NCBI GenBank assembly: GCA_016871775.1
Contig: VHCI01000002.1
Location: 1 to 64,000 of the forward strand
Source: Verrucomicrobiota bacterium
Lineage (GTDB): Bacteria > Verrucomicrobiota > Verrucomicrobiia > Opitutales > Opitutaceae
Direction of reading: 5' to 3'
DNA length: 64,000 nucleotides
The first letter of the stretch is position 1. The number at the start of each line of letters is the position of its first letter. The position numbers and the translations under genes were made by a program. Shown here piece after piece: positions 1 through 8,769 of this stretch. Under the pieces are notes generated by a model, which was not told the origin of the DNA, did not search any database, and saw only the letters and a list, made by a program, of their open reading frames with translations.

Positions 1-687
1 GTAGGTGGGGGAGCGGGCCACCACGAGGGGCTGGCCGGGGCGCCACGTGCGCAGCGCGAAGGCGCCGTTGCCCACGAAGTGTTCCGAGCGCGTCCAGCGG
101 TTGCCCGGTTGGTCGGGCTTTCCCACGCGGGTGATGACGTGTAATGGCACCGGCAGCCATTCGGGCATCGTGAGGAGCTGCAGGAGAAAGGTGGCGGGTT
201 GCTTCAGGGTGAAGCGCAGGAGGTGATCCTCCGGCGCGGCAAAACCGGTGCGGTTGAAGTCGGTCAGGCGTCCGCGATGGAATTCCTCGGCGCCGACCAC
301 CGGGTAGAGGCGTTCCGCGTTCCGGGCGCCCAGCCCCGCGGTGAGGATCCGCTGGTACGAGGCCACGAAGTCGCGGGCGGTCAGAGGCCGTCCGTCCGAC
401 CACCGGGCTTCCCGGCGCAGCCGGAAGGTCAGTTGCAGGCCATCGGCCGATACTTCCCAGGAATGGGCGACGCCGGGGGCGAGGTTCCCGTCTGGACCGA
501 TGATCACGAGTCCCTCGCACAAGGCGCGAAGGATCCGGGCCTCGGGGATGCCGGTGATGATCTGCGGGTCGAGGTCCTGCGGATCCACGCCGACCCCGAC
601 GTGGAGGATCTTCGAGGGGGGGGCGCCGGCTTCGGCGGGGGCCAAGAGGACGAGGCCAATCGGGAGCCAACGGAGGAACACGCGCAT
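1..687 (-). CDS. Oligopeptide ABC transporter substrate-binding protein (SBP family 5), N-terminal fragment
   Basis: This gene is missing from the ORF track because it runs off the left edge without a stop; I translated it by hand (229 codons visible). It opens with a Sec signal peptide ([20 protein letters not shown]) followed by the classic family 5 pattern: DPQDLDPQ, then [11 protein letters not shown], then [20 protein letters not shown] and [13 protein letters not shown]. Later [17 protein letters not shown] matches the lobe I/II region of OppA/DppA-type proteins. Family members bind peptides or related solutes in the periplasm for an ABC importer. The ATG at 687 is chosen because the signal peptide starts there and upstream reading is closed. 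The C-terminal half and any permease genes lie outside the window, so the ligand cannot be judged. Confidence 0.9.
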   Translation of the reverse strand, partial: MRVFLRWLPIGLVLLAPAEAGAPPSKILHVGVGVDPQDLDPQIITGIPEARILRALCEGLVIIGPDGNLAPGVAHSWEVSADGLQLTFRLRREARWSDGRPLTARDFVASYQRILTAGLGARNAERLYPVVGAEEFHRGRLTDFNRTGFAAPEDHLLRFTLKQPATFLLQLLTMPEWLPVPLHVITRVGKPDQPGNRWTRSEHFVGNGAFALRTWRPGQPLVVARSPTY

Positions 688-730
688 CAGGTTGGGTGGG
701 GGCAGCGTGCGCCCATCGGGGTTGCGGGCA

Positions 731-764
731 AGAAAAAGGCCGGTTCCGCGAGGCGGAACCGGCC
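731..764 (-). terminator. Rho-independent terminator after rplU-rpmA
   Basis: A perfect 12-bp inverted repeat (ggccggttccgc / gcggaaccggcc) with a 3-nt loop spans 738-764. On the minus strand it is followed by TTTTTCTT. It sits 23 bp past the rpmA stop and before the substrate-binding protein start, so it ends the ribosomal protein transcript. Confidence 0.9.
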
Positions 765-786
765 GTAGAGGGGTAGCGGGGATCGC

Positions 787-1032
787 TCAGGCGGTCACGA
801 CCGACACCGAGCGGTGGGCCTTGTCGTACTGCACGGTGCCGGCAGCGAGGGCGAAGAGCGTGAAATCGCGGCCGAGGCCGACGTTCTTGCCCGGATGGAG
901 CTTCGTGCCGCGCTGGCGGACGAGGATGTTGCCGGCGAGGACGGACTGGCCACCGAACCGCTTCACGCCAAGGCGCTTCGAGTGACTCTCGCGGCCGTTG
1001 GTAGATGTTCCCTGACCTTTCTTATGCGCCAT
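787..1032 (-). CDS. rpmA: 50S ribosomal protein L27
   Basis: The 81-residue product is full-length bacterial L27. It starts [20 protein letters not shown] and contains [12 protein letters not shown] and [15 protein letters not shown], the conserved basic N-terminal tail and beta-barrel segments. L27 sits near the peptidyl transferase centre of the large subunit. The start has a good Shine-Dalgarno (AAGGAG about 10 nt upstream), in contrast to many genes here. It lies 14 bp downstream of rplU, the usual order. The Obg GTPase that often follows this pair is not here; a strong terminator follows instead. Confidence 0.98.
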   Translation of the reverse strand: MAHKKGQGTSTNGRESHSKRLGVKRFGGQSVLAGNILVRQRGTKLHPGKNVGLGRDFTLFALAAGTVQYDKAHRSVSVVTA

Positions 1033-1046
1033 GACTTTGTTTCTCC

Positions 1047-1361
1047 TTAGGCTTTGATCGAGTTGATCTTGATGACGGAAAGCTCCTGGCGGTGACCCCG
1101 TTTGCGCTCCATTCCCTTGCGCTTCTTCTTTTTAAACACGATCACCTTCTCGCCGCGCTTGTTCTCCAGGATCGTAGCCGAGACGACCGCGCCCGGCAAA
1201 GTGGGCGTCCCGACCCTGAAGGCCTCGCCCTCACCGGCCGCGAGCACATCCTTGATCTCCACGGTGGCGCCCTTCTCGGTGCCAGGATAGCGGTTGACGG
1301 TTAGGATGTCACCCTCGGAGACAATGAACTGCTGGCCTTGGGTCTTGATCGTCGCTTTCAT
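1047..1361 (-). CDS. rplU: 50S ribosomal protein L21
   Basis: The 104-residue product matches L21 end to end: [18 protein letters not shown], a central beta-barrel, then the basic motif [20 protein letters not shown] that binds 23S rRNA. It is the first gene of the rplU-rpmA pair. No Shine-Dalgarno is visible; the leader just before the ATG is CCCCTTTTTCTCC. A candidate promoter overlaps the end of the upstream glycosyltransferase gene. Confidence 0.98.
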   Translation of the reverse strand: MKATIKTQGQQFIVSEGDILTVNRYPGTEKGATVEIKDVLAAGEGEAFRVGTPTLPGAVVSATILENKRGEKVIVFKKKKRKGMERKRGHRQELSVIKINSIKA

Positions 1362-1374
1362 GGAGAAAAAGGGG

Positions 1375-1404
1375 AGTAAAGCGCTCCGGGAAAAGTTAAG
1401 GCAA
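1375..1404 (-). promoter_or_regulatory. Candidate sigma70-type promoter of rplU-rpmA
   Basis: On the minus strand TTGCCT (1404-1399) and TTTACT (1380-1375) are separated by 18 bp, close enough to rplU to give a very short leader. Each box matches consensus only partly, so this is an inference from position and motif. Confidence 0.3.
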
Positions 1405-1407
1405 GGC

Positions 1408-2340
1408 TTATTTCCAGCCGGATGCGGCCTGGAGCAGCCCGCTGCACGCCGCGAGCACTTCCGGCACGCTTAATGACTCGAGTCCGCCGGCCGCTTGCAG
1501 CGCGCGCACGTTCTCGGCCGGGGGCTTCCAGATTGCCGGATCCGTCGGCCCGAACAGGAGGAGGCTGGGTGCTCCAGCGCAAGCGGCCAGATGGCTCACG
1601 CCCGAGTCGTGGCCGAGGAAGGCGCGGGCGCCCGCCAGCCGCCGGAGCAGGTCCTCCAGCGGCGGCTGCCAGAGCAGGTCAAGTTCCCGGCCATCCACTG
1701 TCACGCGGTCCGCCCCGGCGGCACGGGCCGCGGCCAATGCAGCCGGCAGCGGCCGGGCAAGCTCGGCTTCACCGAGCAGAATCGTCAACGGTCCGGTAAG
1801 CTGGATGGCTAACTCCAGCCAGCGTTCGCCGGGCCAGTTCTTGCGCGCGGAGCCGCTGCCGAGATGAATCACGACCGGGCGCGGGCCCGGATCCGGCGCG
1901 GCGAGGGGCGCCAGCGGATGGACCAACGCCCCGGGCGGCAGGCCAAGCTCCTGCAGCGGAGCGCAGAAGTGGGCGGCGGCGGGACCGGCGGTCGGGTGGG
2001 GCGCGCCCGCAAGATACCTTTGTCCCGGCCGCAGCGGGAAACCGGCGGCGAGTTCACCGGCCGGGTCCGGCTGGAAGTTCAGGACGAGGTCGAAGCTGCT
2101 GAGCCAGGCTTGGAGGTCCGGAGGCAGGGGTTCCCGTCCGTGCAAGGGCAGCCAGCGGGCGGACGAGGCGCGATGTACCCGGTCAAGCAGGCCGCGGGCC
2201 TGAGCGAGCGCGGCCGCGACGGGGTTACCGATCAGCTCGATCTCCGCTTCCGGCCAGCGCTGCCGCAGCAGCGCGATCGCGGGCAGGGTGACGAGGAAGT
2301 CGCCGAGGGCGCCGCTCCTAAGGATAAGCAGGCGGCGCAT
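1408..2340 (-). CDS. Glycosyltransferase family 9 (heptosyltransferase-like)
   Basis: The 310-residue protein begins [20 protein letters not shown], the nucleotide-sugar glycosyltransferase start typical of WaaC/WaaF/WaaQ (GT9, GT-B fold). The C-terminal donor site is seen as [19 protein letters not shown], then [28 protein letters not shown]. Family members transfer ADP-heptose or a similar sugar to the LPS core on the cytoplasmic face of the inner membrane. The gene overlaps the DUF3108 gene by 23 bp, which suggests translational coupling in one envelope-related transcript. The hldA-gmhB pair near 37 kb could supply an activated heptose precursor, but which sugar is used cannot be told from sequence. 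Confidence 0.88.
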   Translation of the reverse strand: MRRLLILRSGALGDFLVTLPAIALLRQRWPEAEIELIGNPVAAALAQARGLLDRVHRASSARWLPLHGREPLPPDLQAWLSSFDLVLNFQPDPAGELAAGFPLRPGQRYLAGAPHPTAGPAAAHFCAPLQELGLPPGALVHPLAPLAAPDPGPRPVVIHLGSGSARKNWPGERWLELAIQLTGPLTILLGEAELARPLPAALAAARAAGADRVTVDGRELDLLWQPPLEDLLRRLAGARAFLGHDSGVSHLAACAGAPSLLLFGPTDPAIWKPPAENVRALQAAGGLESLSVPEVLAACSGLLQAASGWK

Positions 2341-3094
2341 CGCTAGGGGGCGGGCGGTGCCCGGTCAGCGTGGCGACGCCGCGGCCCACCTTGAATTCGA
2401 CGCTGAAACGAACCGGCAGCCGCCGGCGATTCTCAGCGATCCAGACGCGGACCGTGCCGCCGCGCCGGAACATCCCCTTGGGGGCGGTCTTCTCCATCCG
2501 GGGCTCCAGCACGCGGGTGGAGAAGGTGCCGAGCGAGGATGAGACGGTCTCGCGCCCGACGCAGTGGATCGTCAGCTCGTAGAATTCGTCGTTGAACAGC
2601 ACCAGGGCGTCCCGCTGTCCGCCGGGTTCGAGGTTCCAGTCGCGGGTGCGCAGCAAGCCGAGGATCATATCAGCGGGATCGCCCGGAGGGATGGGCAGCG
2701 CGAGGGTTGCGTCGGTCGCGTCTTCGGGGGTCCAGAGGGCGTGGCCAGCCGCGTAGTCGAACGCGACGTGGTGGGCGCGCTGCTCGCCCCGCTGCCGGGT
2801 TTCCTCGCGCAGCCAGCGCAGCCGGCCATCGGCCAGCGTGAAGTCTGCGGTCGCGCGGGCCTCGAAGGGCAGCAGCATCCGGGCGAGGCCGAGGGTGCGG
2901 GTGTGGGTGAGTACTCGGAGACGCGGGCCGGCGGGATCCTCCCGTCGCTCGGCGCTGAGGCGGATTTCCCCGGCGCCCGGTAGCAGGGCCCAGGCGACAC
3001 GGTATTGGAGCTCTTCTCCGGGCAGCACGGGCAGGGCGGAGACGCCGGGCAGGGCGGCGGCCGAGAGGAGGGCGGCGGCGATCAGGCCTCGCAT
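2318..3094 (-). CDS. DUF3108 domain exported protein
   Basis: This 258-residue protein has an N-terminal signal peptide (MRGLIAAALLSAAALPGVSA) and then the DUF3108 pattern: GEELQYRVAWALLPGAGEI at the start of the mature chain, a central FNDEFYELTIHCVGRETV, and a C-terminal VRVWIAENRRRLPVRFSVEF. DUF3108 proteins are periplasmic beta-rich proteins without an assigned activity. The gene lies between the exonuclease-ligase gene (28 bp upstream) and the GT9 gene (23 bp overlap), so it is probably cotranscribed. A role in the envelope is likely from the signal peptide and the GT9 partner, but nothing more specific can be claimed. Confidence 0.85.
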   Translation of the reverse strand: MRGLIAAALLSAAALPGVSALPVLPGEELQYRVAWALLPGAGEIRLSAERREDPAGPRLRVLTHTRTLGLARMLLPFEARATADFTLADGRLRWLREETRQRGEQRAHHVAFDYAAGHALWTPEDATDATLALPIPPGDPADMILGLLRTRDWNLEPGGQRDALVLFNDEFYELTIHCVGRETVSSSLGTFSTRVLEPRMEKTAPKGMFRRGGTVRVWIAENRRRLPVRFSVEFKVGRGVATLTGHRPPPSDAPPAYP

Positions 3095-3122
3095 ACTCCA
3101 GCGGACGGGGCGGGCGCGGCGT

Positions 3123-5900
3123 TCATTGGCGGAGGCTGCGCGACAGGTCTGGCCGGTTCAACTGCGCTTGTCTCTCGGGATCGAACCGGACCTCGGCTAG
3201 GCGCCGGCAATGGGTAAGGGTGTCGATCTCGGCGGGGGTCTTGTCGGGCCGCAGCCGGACGATCCGAGGGAAGCGCAACGCGAGCCCGGAGTTGTGGCGG
3301 GGGCTGGCCTGGATCGAGTCGAAGGCGATCTCCAGCACCACCTGCGGCAGCACTTCCCGCCGACGGCCCCGCACGGCAGTCGTGGTGGCGAGAAAATGAT
3401 CCGTCAGGCGCGCGATCTCGGCGTCGGTCAGGCCGGTGTAGGCCTTGCCGAGGACCAGCAGTTGGCCGGTGGCCTCCTCCCGGATGGCGAACGTGTAGTC
3501 GCTGAGCACGTCACGCCGCTTGCCGTGGCCCTGTTCCACCGCGACCACGACCACGTCGAGGGTGGCTCCGGCCCGCTTCAGCTTGAGCCAAGCCGTGCCG
3601 CGGCGGCCGGGCGAGTAGGGGCTGGCCGGGTCCTTGGCCATCAGGCCCTCGTTACCCCGGCGGCGAGCGGCGAGGAACGCGGCCTCGATCTCGGCCGCAG
3701 TGCCGGCCGCGCGTACCGGGGCGAGCAGAAGCGTGGGGGCGCGGCTGGCGGCAAGGAGTGCTTCGAGGCGCCGGCGGCGCTCCCGCAGCGGCTGCGCGAT
3801 GAGGGGCTGGCCGGCGTGCCAGAGCAGGTCATAGAAGGAGAGGGAAACCGGGATCTCTGCGCCGAGAAACAGGTCATCGCCCCGGCGGCCGAGGCGCCGT
3901 TGCAGGTCGGCGAAGGGCAGCGCGCGGCCGTCCCGCCAAGCCAGCAGCTCTGCATCGCCAATGAAATCCTCCGGCAGGGTCGCCGCGGCCTGGGCAAGCT
4001 CGGGAAACTGAGCCGTCAGGAATTTGAGGTCGCGTGAGTATAGTTCCACGCGCTCACCCCGGCGGTGCACCTGACAGCGGATGCCGTCGTACTTCTCCTC
4101 GAGCCAGACCGGCGGTCCGAGGCGCGTAAGGATCTCGGCCGGATCAGCGGCGGGCGTCGCCAGCATGAAGCGCAGCGGCTGGAACGGGCGCAGGCCGATG
4201 GCCCCGAGGGTCCCGGCCGCCGCGTGGGCCGCGACCTCACCTAGGTCGCCTGCGAGCAGGTGGGCGTCGCGGACCGCCGCCGAGGGGTGCGCCCAAGCCT
4301 GGGCGACGGCGTCCTCGACCAGTCCCTCTTTCAGGCCGATGCGCAGGTCGCCCAGCAGCAGCTTGATCAGGTATTTGGCTTCGGTGGGCCCGAGTTGGAT
4401 GAGCAGCTTTTGCACCTGCTCAAGCTTCGCCGCCGGCCCCCGCGCGGCGGCGATCGCGCGGAATCCCGCCGCCAGAGCCGGCAGGGTCAACCCCTGGTCG
4501 ATCACGCCTGGTTCGCGGGTGCGCAGCGCCGCCTCCGCCGCGTCGCCGGCGTCCGGGAAACGCTGGAAACTGGTGCGGTACTGAGCCTCTGTCAGCCCCG
4601 TCCGCTCGAGCAGCGCGCGGCGCAGCAGCGCCCAGCCGACCCCGGTCTGATCCTCGCTTGCGGCCGGTCCGGTCTGGGCGCACGCGCAACGCGCGGCGAT
4701 CGCGGCCGCGGATGGCGGCAGCGGGGCGAGGTACTCTGCCAGCAGCGCCACCTTGGCGTGGCGGCGAGGTTGGGCGGCAATCTGGTCCGCGACCGCGGCG
4801 AAGCGGGCGAAGGCCAGCGGGTCTGCCGCGGCAACATCCGTCACCGGCTCCGGGCCGGGAGTCACCGTCGCGGCCGGAATGGTGGCCGTGCTCCCGCACA
4901 GGGTGGACGCCGCGGAGCCCAGCCCGAGGTCGAGTTGGTTCTCTTCGCTCAGGGCCCACGCCTCGATCCCGCGCTCGCGGAGGGTCGCCGCAAAGTCGCG
5001 GGCGAAGCCGTGCAGGGTGTACACGCGTCGCGGGTTTACCTGTTCCACGAAGCGCAGGAGATCGTCGAAGTCCGCGTGGTCCGAGAGCGGGAAGGCGGCG
5101 TCGCATTGGTGGCGGTGGATCGCACCGGGATCCAGCGCCCAGCCGGTGACCACCGCCGTGCGGCAGGGACCGAGGCGCCGGAGGAAGGGCGAGGTCCGGG
5201 ACTGGGGAGGGCAGAGGACGACGTGGCCGCGGACTTTGCCGGCGGCGTATTCCTGGTGGGGCGGCACGGCCAGCCCGAGTGCAGCGTAAACCTCCGTCAT
5301 TCGACGCGTCTGCGGGTGCAGCATCACCGGCAATCCGTGCTCGGCCAGGGCCCAGAGCAACTCTTGGCTCTTGCCGAGGCTATAGGCGTAGAGCACTGGC
5401 GTCTCGCCGTCGTCGAGGGCGGCGAGGCAGAAGCCGGCGAGTGCCGCGATGACCTCGCTGGTGGGCGGGAACCGGTACTGCGGCCGCCCGAAGGTCGTCT
5501 CCATGACGAGCACTTCCGCGCGGGGCGTGGCGCAGGGTTCGGCGGCGCGGCCAGGGCGGAGCTTGAAATCGCCCGTGTAGAGGAGCCGGCCCCATTCCTG
5601 GTGCTGGAGCAGGCATTGGGCGGAGCCGTGGATGTGCCCGGCGGGATGGAGGCTGACCGCCACGTCGGGCGTGAGCGGCTCGGTCTGACCGAAGGGCAGG
5701 ACATGCTCGCGGCGATCGCCGGGCATCCGGGTACGCATCAGTCGGGCGGTGCCCGGCGAGCATAGGATCTCCCGGTGCAGCGCGAGATGGTCGAAATGAG
5801 CGTGGGAGACAAACGAGCGCTCGCGGGCATGGCGGGCGTCCAGCCACCAGCCCACTTGGGGCAACCAGACCCCCTCCGCGTATTCCACCTGCCAGGCCAT
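3123..5900 (-). CDS. Fused ligase-associated DNA exonuclease (metallo-beta-lactamase fold) and ATP-dependent DNA ligase
   Basis: One 925-residue ORF joins two enzymes normally made separately. Residues 1 to about 335 form a beta-CASP/metallo-beta-lactamase exonuclease: SHAHFDHL, HPAGHIHGS, YTGDFKLR, SDHADFDD and YTLHGF supply the metal ligands. A linker of about 40 residues follows. The rest is an ATP-dependent DNA ligase: an N-terminal helical domain, the nucleotidyl-lysine motif EEKYDGIR (Lys near residue 600), FIGDAELLAW, EGLMAKDP and WLKLKR, then an OB domain. In other bacteria these proteins belong to a conserved set with an Lhr-type helicase and a phosphoesterase; neither is adjacent here. 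I use ATG 5900 rather than the tracked 5933 because the exonuclease homology begins at MAWQVEYAEG. Confidence 0.9.
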   Translation of the reverse strand: MAWQVEYAEGVWLPQVGWWLDARHARERSFVSHAHFDHLALHREILCSPGTARLMRTRMPGDRREHVLPFGQTEPLTPDVAVSLHPAGHIHGSAQCLLQHQEWGRLLYTGDFKLRPGRAAEPCATPRAEVLVMETTFGRPQYRFPPTSEVIAALAGFCLAALDDGETPVLYAYSLGKSQELLWALAEHGLPVMLHPQTRRMTEVYAALGLAVPPHQEYAAGKVRGHVVLCPPQSRTSPFLRRLGPCRTAVVTGWALDPGAIHRHQCDAAFPLSDHADFDDLLRFVEQVNPRRVYTLHGFARDFAATLRERGIEAWALSEENQLDLGLGSAASTLCGSTATIPAATVTPGPEPVTDVAAADPLAFARFAAVADQIAAQPRRHAKVALLAEYLAPLPPSAAAIAARCACAQTGPAASEDQTGVGWALLRRALLERTGLTEAQYRTSFQRFPDAGDAAEAALRTREPGVIDQGLTLPALAAGFRAIAAARGPAAKLEQVQKLLIQLGPTEAKYLIKLLLGDLRIGLKEGLVEDAVAQAWAHPSAAVRDAHLLAGDLGEVAAHAAAGTLGAIGLRPFQPLRFMLATPAADPAEILTRLGPPVWLEEKYDGIRCQVHRRGERVELYSRDLKFLTAQFPELAQAAATLPEDFIGDAELLAWRDGRALPFADLQRRLGRRGDDLFLGAEIPVSLSFYDLLWHAGQPLIAQPLRERRRRLEALLAASRAPTLLLAPVRAAGTAAEIEAAFLAARRRGNEGLMAKDPASPYSPGRRGTAWLKLKRAGATLDVVVVAVEQGHGKRRDVLSDYTFAIREEATGQLLVLGKAYTGLTDAEIARLTDHFLATTTAVRGRRREVLPQVVLEIAFDSIQASPRHNSGLALRFPRIVRLRPDKTPAEIDTLTHCRRLAEVRFDPERQAQLNRPDLSRSLRQ

Positions 5901-5942
5901 TAGGCAGTTTGTGCCTTGGCGGACGAAGCACAAGCGGCCCGC

Positions 5943-6233
5943 TCAACTCCCGCCCCAAAGGCGGACGCCCAGAAGGCCGAGCAGCAAGAGCGCCAGCAGG
6001 GCGACGCCGCAGAGCCACCAGTACCAAGCGAGCCCGTTGACCCGCGGGGTGGGCCGCGGCGGATCCGCGCGTTCTTCCTCCCAGGAGTGGTCGGGCAGGT
6101 CGAGGCCGTCGTGGACCGAGGTCTCCCGCCAGCCGGTACGCTCGTCGGCCCCGCACTCGGGGCAGGCACGCGCCGAGGGAGAAAGTCCGGTCCCGCATTG
6201 GGCGCAGGACGCGGGCGCGCGCGGCTCAGGCAT
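5943..6233 (-). CDS. Zinc-ribbon protein with a C-terminal membrane anchor
   Basis: The 96-residue product starts MPEPRAPASCAQCGTGLSPS and has a two-knuckle zinc ribbon (CAQC then CPEC). A charged, Pro-rich linker follows, and then one C-terminal transmembrane helix (WYWWLCGVALLALLLLGLLG). It would sit in the inner membrane with the ribbon in the cytoplasm. ATG 6233 is preferred over the tracked 6284 because it overlaps the stop of the AI-2E permease gene by 8 bp, a typical coupled start, and the extra 17 residues look like read-through. The function is unknown. It lies between the permease and the exonuclease-ligase and is probably cotranscribed with both. Confidence 0.7.
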   Translation of the reverse strand: MPEPRAPASCAQCGTGLSPSARACPECGADERTGWRETSVHDGLDLPDHSWEEERADPPRPTPRVNGLAWYWWLCGVALLALLLLGLLGVRLWGGS

Positions 6234-7368
6234 GGCGGGAGCCGAAGTACTTGCGCCGCACCAGCCGCCACGCGGTGACGACAAAGGCGGTCAACGGGAT
6301 CGCGAGGAGCATCCCGAGCAGCCCGCCCAAGGCCGTGCCCCAGAAGAAGACGGCGAAGATGATCGTGACCGGGTGCAGCCCGGTCTGGCGGCCCATGATG
6401 CGCGGCGTGAGCACCCAGCCTTCGATGGATTGGACGACCACCTTGATCAGCAGCACCAGACCGACCATCAGCCAGCCGCCGTCGGGGGCCTGGAAAAAGG
6501 CCAGCGGGAGGGTGACGGCCAGCCCTAGAATGGAGCCAAGGTAAGGGATGACATTGAGCGCCCCCAGCACGAGCCCAAGCGCGAGGCCAAACTTCAGGCC
6601 GATCAGGCTGAAGCCGAGCGCCAGCAGAACCCCCATCGCAAGCGCGATCAGCAGTTGCCCGCGGAAGAATGCCTCGACGATGGAAACGAACTCGCCGACC
6701 AGGAACACCACGTCCTCGCGCATCGCGGGGGAAAGGAACGGGAGATGTTCGCCGAGCCCGCGGGTGGAGAAGCCAGTGGCGAGCAGGAAAAAGAAGAGGT
6801 AGACCGGCACCACGGCGGCGCCGGTCAGGAAAGTCGCGGCGGTGGAGACCCCGCCGAAGGCGGTGCGGAGCGAGGGCCAGGCGTGGGCGAGCAGGACTTT
6901 TGCCTCCTCGATCGCCTTTCCCATTAGTTGGGTCCAGAGCGGCAGTCCGACCTCGCGATCCGCCAGCGCCCTACACTCCGGATGTCTCGCCTGGACGTAA
7001 ACGCTAAGCTTTTCCGCCAGCTTGGGGAGGTAGGTATCCAGATCCACGATCTGCCCCAAGACCGCCGGCGCGGCCAGCAGCAGCGCGCCAGTCACGACCC
7101 CGGTGAAGAGCGCGTAAAGCACGATCACGGCGCCCAGGCGGCCAAGGCGCAGCCGCGCTTCGAGCCAGCCCACCCACGGGCGCAGCATCAGCGCAAGCAC
7201 CCCGGCGGTGGCCAAGGGCCACAGGACGGATCCGAAATGCGCGAGGAGCCGGCCCAACGCGACCACCCCGAGCGCGAGCAGGGCCGCGATGCTCAGCACA
7301 GCGGAAAGAGTGAGGGCGGCGGCCGCGATCCGACGCTGGACGGGGGAGAGCAGGGGAGAGGGGTTCAC
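6226..7368 (-). CDS. AI-2E family transporter (TqsA/PerM-like permease)
   Basis: About 380 residues with roughly eight transmembrane helices: paired hydrophobic segments at the N-terminus, a soluble central part, and the C-terminal signature GALNVIPYLGSILGLAVTLP. The later GWVLTPRIMGRQTGLHPVTI is typical of the AI-2E/UPF0118 family. Members export small molecules or ions, and the substrate here is unknown. The tracked start at 7482 adds 38 low-complexity residues. I prefer GTG 7368 (VNPSPLLSPVQRR), which gives the family's normal length and leaves 131 bp before the divergent gene at 7500. The stop overlaps the start of the zinc-ribbon gene. Confidence 0.88.
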   Translation of the reverse strand: MNPSPLLSPVQRRIAAAALTLSAVLSIAALLALGVVALGRLLAHFGSVLWPLATAGVLALMLRPWVGWLEARLRLGRLGAVIVLYALFTGVVTGALLLAAPAVLGQIVDLDTYLPKLAEKLSVYVQARHPECRALADREVGLPLWTQLMGKAIEEAKVLLAHAWPSLRTAFGGVSTAATFLTGAAVVPVYLFFFLLATGFSTRGLGEHLPFLSPAMREDVVFLVGEFVSIVEAFFRGQLLIALAMGVLLALGFSLIGLKFGLALGLVLGALNVIPYLGSILGLAVTLPLAFFQAPDGGWLMVGLVLLIKVVVQSIEGWVLTPRIMGRQTGLHPVTIIFAVFFWGTALGGLLGMLLAIPLTAFVVTAWRLVRRKYFGSRHA

Positions 7369-7499
7369 GCGCGGACTGGATTGAGACTGAGCAGTTCCAG
7401 AGCGGGGAGGCAAATCTCGCGTTGACGCGCCCGAGCCACCCCGTGATTTTTCTGGGCACTCCGGCCGGCTTCCGCGGTCCACGCCGGTCTACCTCCCGC

Positions 7500-8750
7500 A
7501 TGAAACGCCTCCGTTCCCTCGTTCTCGCCCTCGCGTTCACCCTCGGGGTGGCCTTCGCCCAGGACGAGGAGCGGCGCGCCCCCCCGATCGAGATCCCGGA
7601 CTTCAGCAATCTCGACGAATACATCTATGAGCCCAAGAGCGTCGTCACGATGGGTTTCCGTTACCTGACGGGCGCCAAGACCCTCTTCTCGGGCAAGGGG
7701 AGCATTCCCCGCCCCAACGACCCTGGAGCGGTCACGGGCGCGAACCTGTCCCGGGTTTACCACGATGGTGCGGTACAGCCGGATGCACGGACCGTTACCC
7801 GACTGGACTCCAGCGGTAACCCGCTGATCGATCCGCAGACCAACACGGCGGCCTTCGACCCGATCGCGCCCGATGGCCGGACGAACACCTGGAATTACAC
7901 CGATGCGAGCCAGCTCTCCCTGCCCGGTTTCGTACGCTTCAGCACGTATTCCGCGGAAATCGTTGATCCACGGGCCCGCGAGACCAAGGGTGGTGCCACC
8001 GCCGGGATGGACCTCGCCGTTTCCCGGGATATGGGAAAGTTTCTCGGGTCCCGGGCCGCTTGGAATCTCGTGGCCGGAGTCTCGATCAACGACCTCGCCT
8101 CATCGCGTAGCGACTTCGTCCGCGCCCGCATTAGCTCCTTGAGCGACTATTTCTCGCTCTATGGCGCCGTGCCGCCGGGCGCACCCTACTCCTCGCCCAG
8201 CACCTCATCCGAAAACGTTGTTGATGCGGTGGGCAATACTGTCTTGGGCGCTGATGGCCTCGCGCAGACCCTGAGCGTGGATACTTCCGTCTTGCTGGCC
8301 AACGAGCCGGCGGGACGTGTTATCAGCCAATCCGAGAATGACAGTAGCGTGCAGAATCGCTGGAAGCTGAAGGGCGCCTACTACACCTTCCGCACTGGGC
8401 CGTCCTTTTCAGTTTCCTTCAGCCCGCGTTTCCGGGCGAGCTTCAGCGCCGGTGCCGCGATGGTGTTCGCGGGCACGAGCTACACCGTCACGCAGACCCT
8501 GCAGCCGGAAATCGGCGCCGAGATCAGCAACACCAACTCCAGCGAGGCCTACAAGTTGCTCCCGGGATACTTTGCCGATGCTTCCCTGCACTTGGACCTG
8601 ACCGAGCGGGCGGGCTTCTACGCGGGCGCGGTTTTCCAGTCGGCGGGCGACTATACCCACCGGTTGGGGTCTGAGGCTGCGAACTACGCCAGCAAGGTTG
8701 ACTTGAGCAACCAGAACGGGGTGCGCGCGGGTCTTTCGATCCGCTTCTGA
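7500..8750 (+). CDS. Exported outer-membrane beta-barrel-like protein, function unknown
   Basis: The 416-residue product has a clear signal peptide (MKRLRSLVLALAFTLGVAFA) and a mature chain rich in Ser, Thr, Gly and Tyr with alternating hydrophobic strands. It ends GVRAGLSIRF, a terminal aromatic typical of outer-membrane barrels. An N-terminal PPIEIPDFSNLDEYIYEPK segment would lie in the periplasm. I do not recognise a named family. The tracked start at 7422 adds 26 residues ahead of the signal peptide and is rejected. It is monocistronic, divergent from the AI-2E permease and convergent with ispH. Confidence 0.75.
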   Translation: MKRLRSLVLALAFTLGVAFAQDEERRAPPIEIPDFSNLDEYIYEPKSVVTMGFRYLTGAKTLFSGKGSIPRPNDPGAVTGANLSRVYHDGAVQPDARTVTRLDSSGNPLIDPQTNTAAFDPIAPDGRTNTWNYTDASQLSLPGFVRFSTYSAEIVDPRARETKGGATAGMDLAVSRDMGKFLGSRAAWNLVAGVSINDLASSRSDFVRARISSLSDYFSLYGAVPPGAPYSSPSTSSENVVDAVGNTVLGADGLAQTLSVDTSVLLANEPAGRVISQSENDSSVQNRWKLKGAYYTFRTGPSFSVSFSPRFRASFSAGAAMVFAGTSYTVTQTLQPEIGAEISNTNSSEAYKLLPGYFADASLHLDLTERAGFYAGAVFQSAGDYTHRLGSEAANYASKVDLSNQNGVRAGLSIRF

Positions 8751-8769
8751 AGCGGCGCGCCGCGCGCGC

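Noticed and set aside
199-768. Plus-strand ORF of 189 residues at the left edge
   Set aside because: It is antisense to the substrate-binding protein fragment and runs through the rpmA terminator; the composition is low-complexity.
4260-5765. Plus-strand 501-residue ORF
   Set aside because: Antisense shadow of the exonuclease-ligase gene, with no recognisable motif and Gly/Arg-rich composition.
8751-8769. Terminator between the barrel gene and ispH
   Set aside because: The cggcgcgccgcgcgcgc run is short, GC-repetitive and has no T-tail on either strand.
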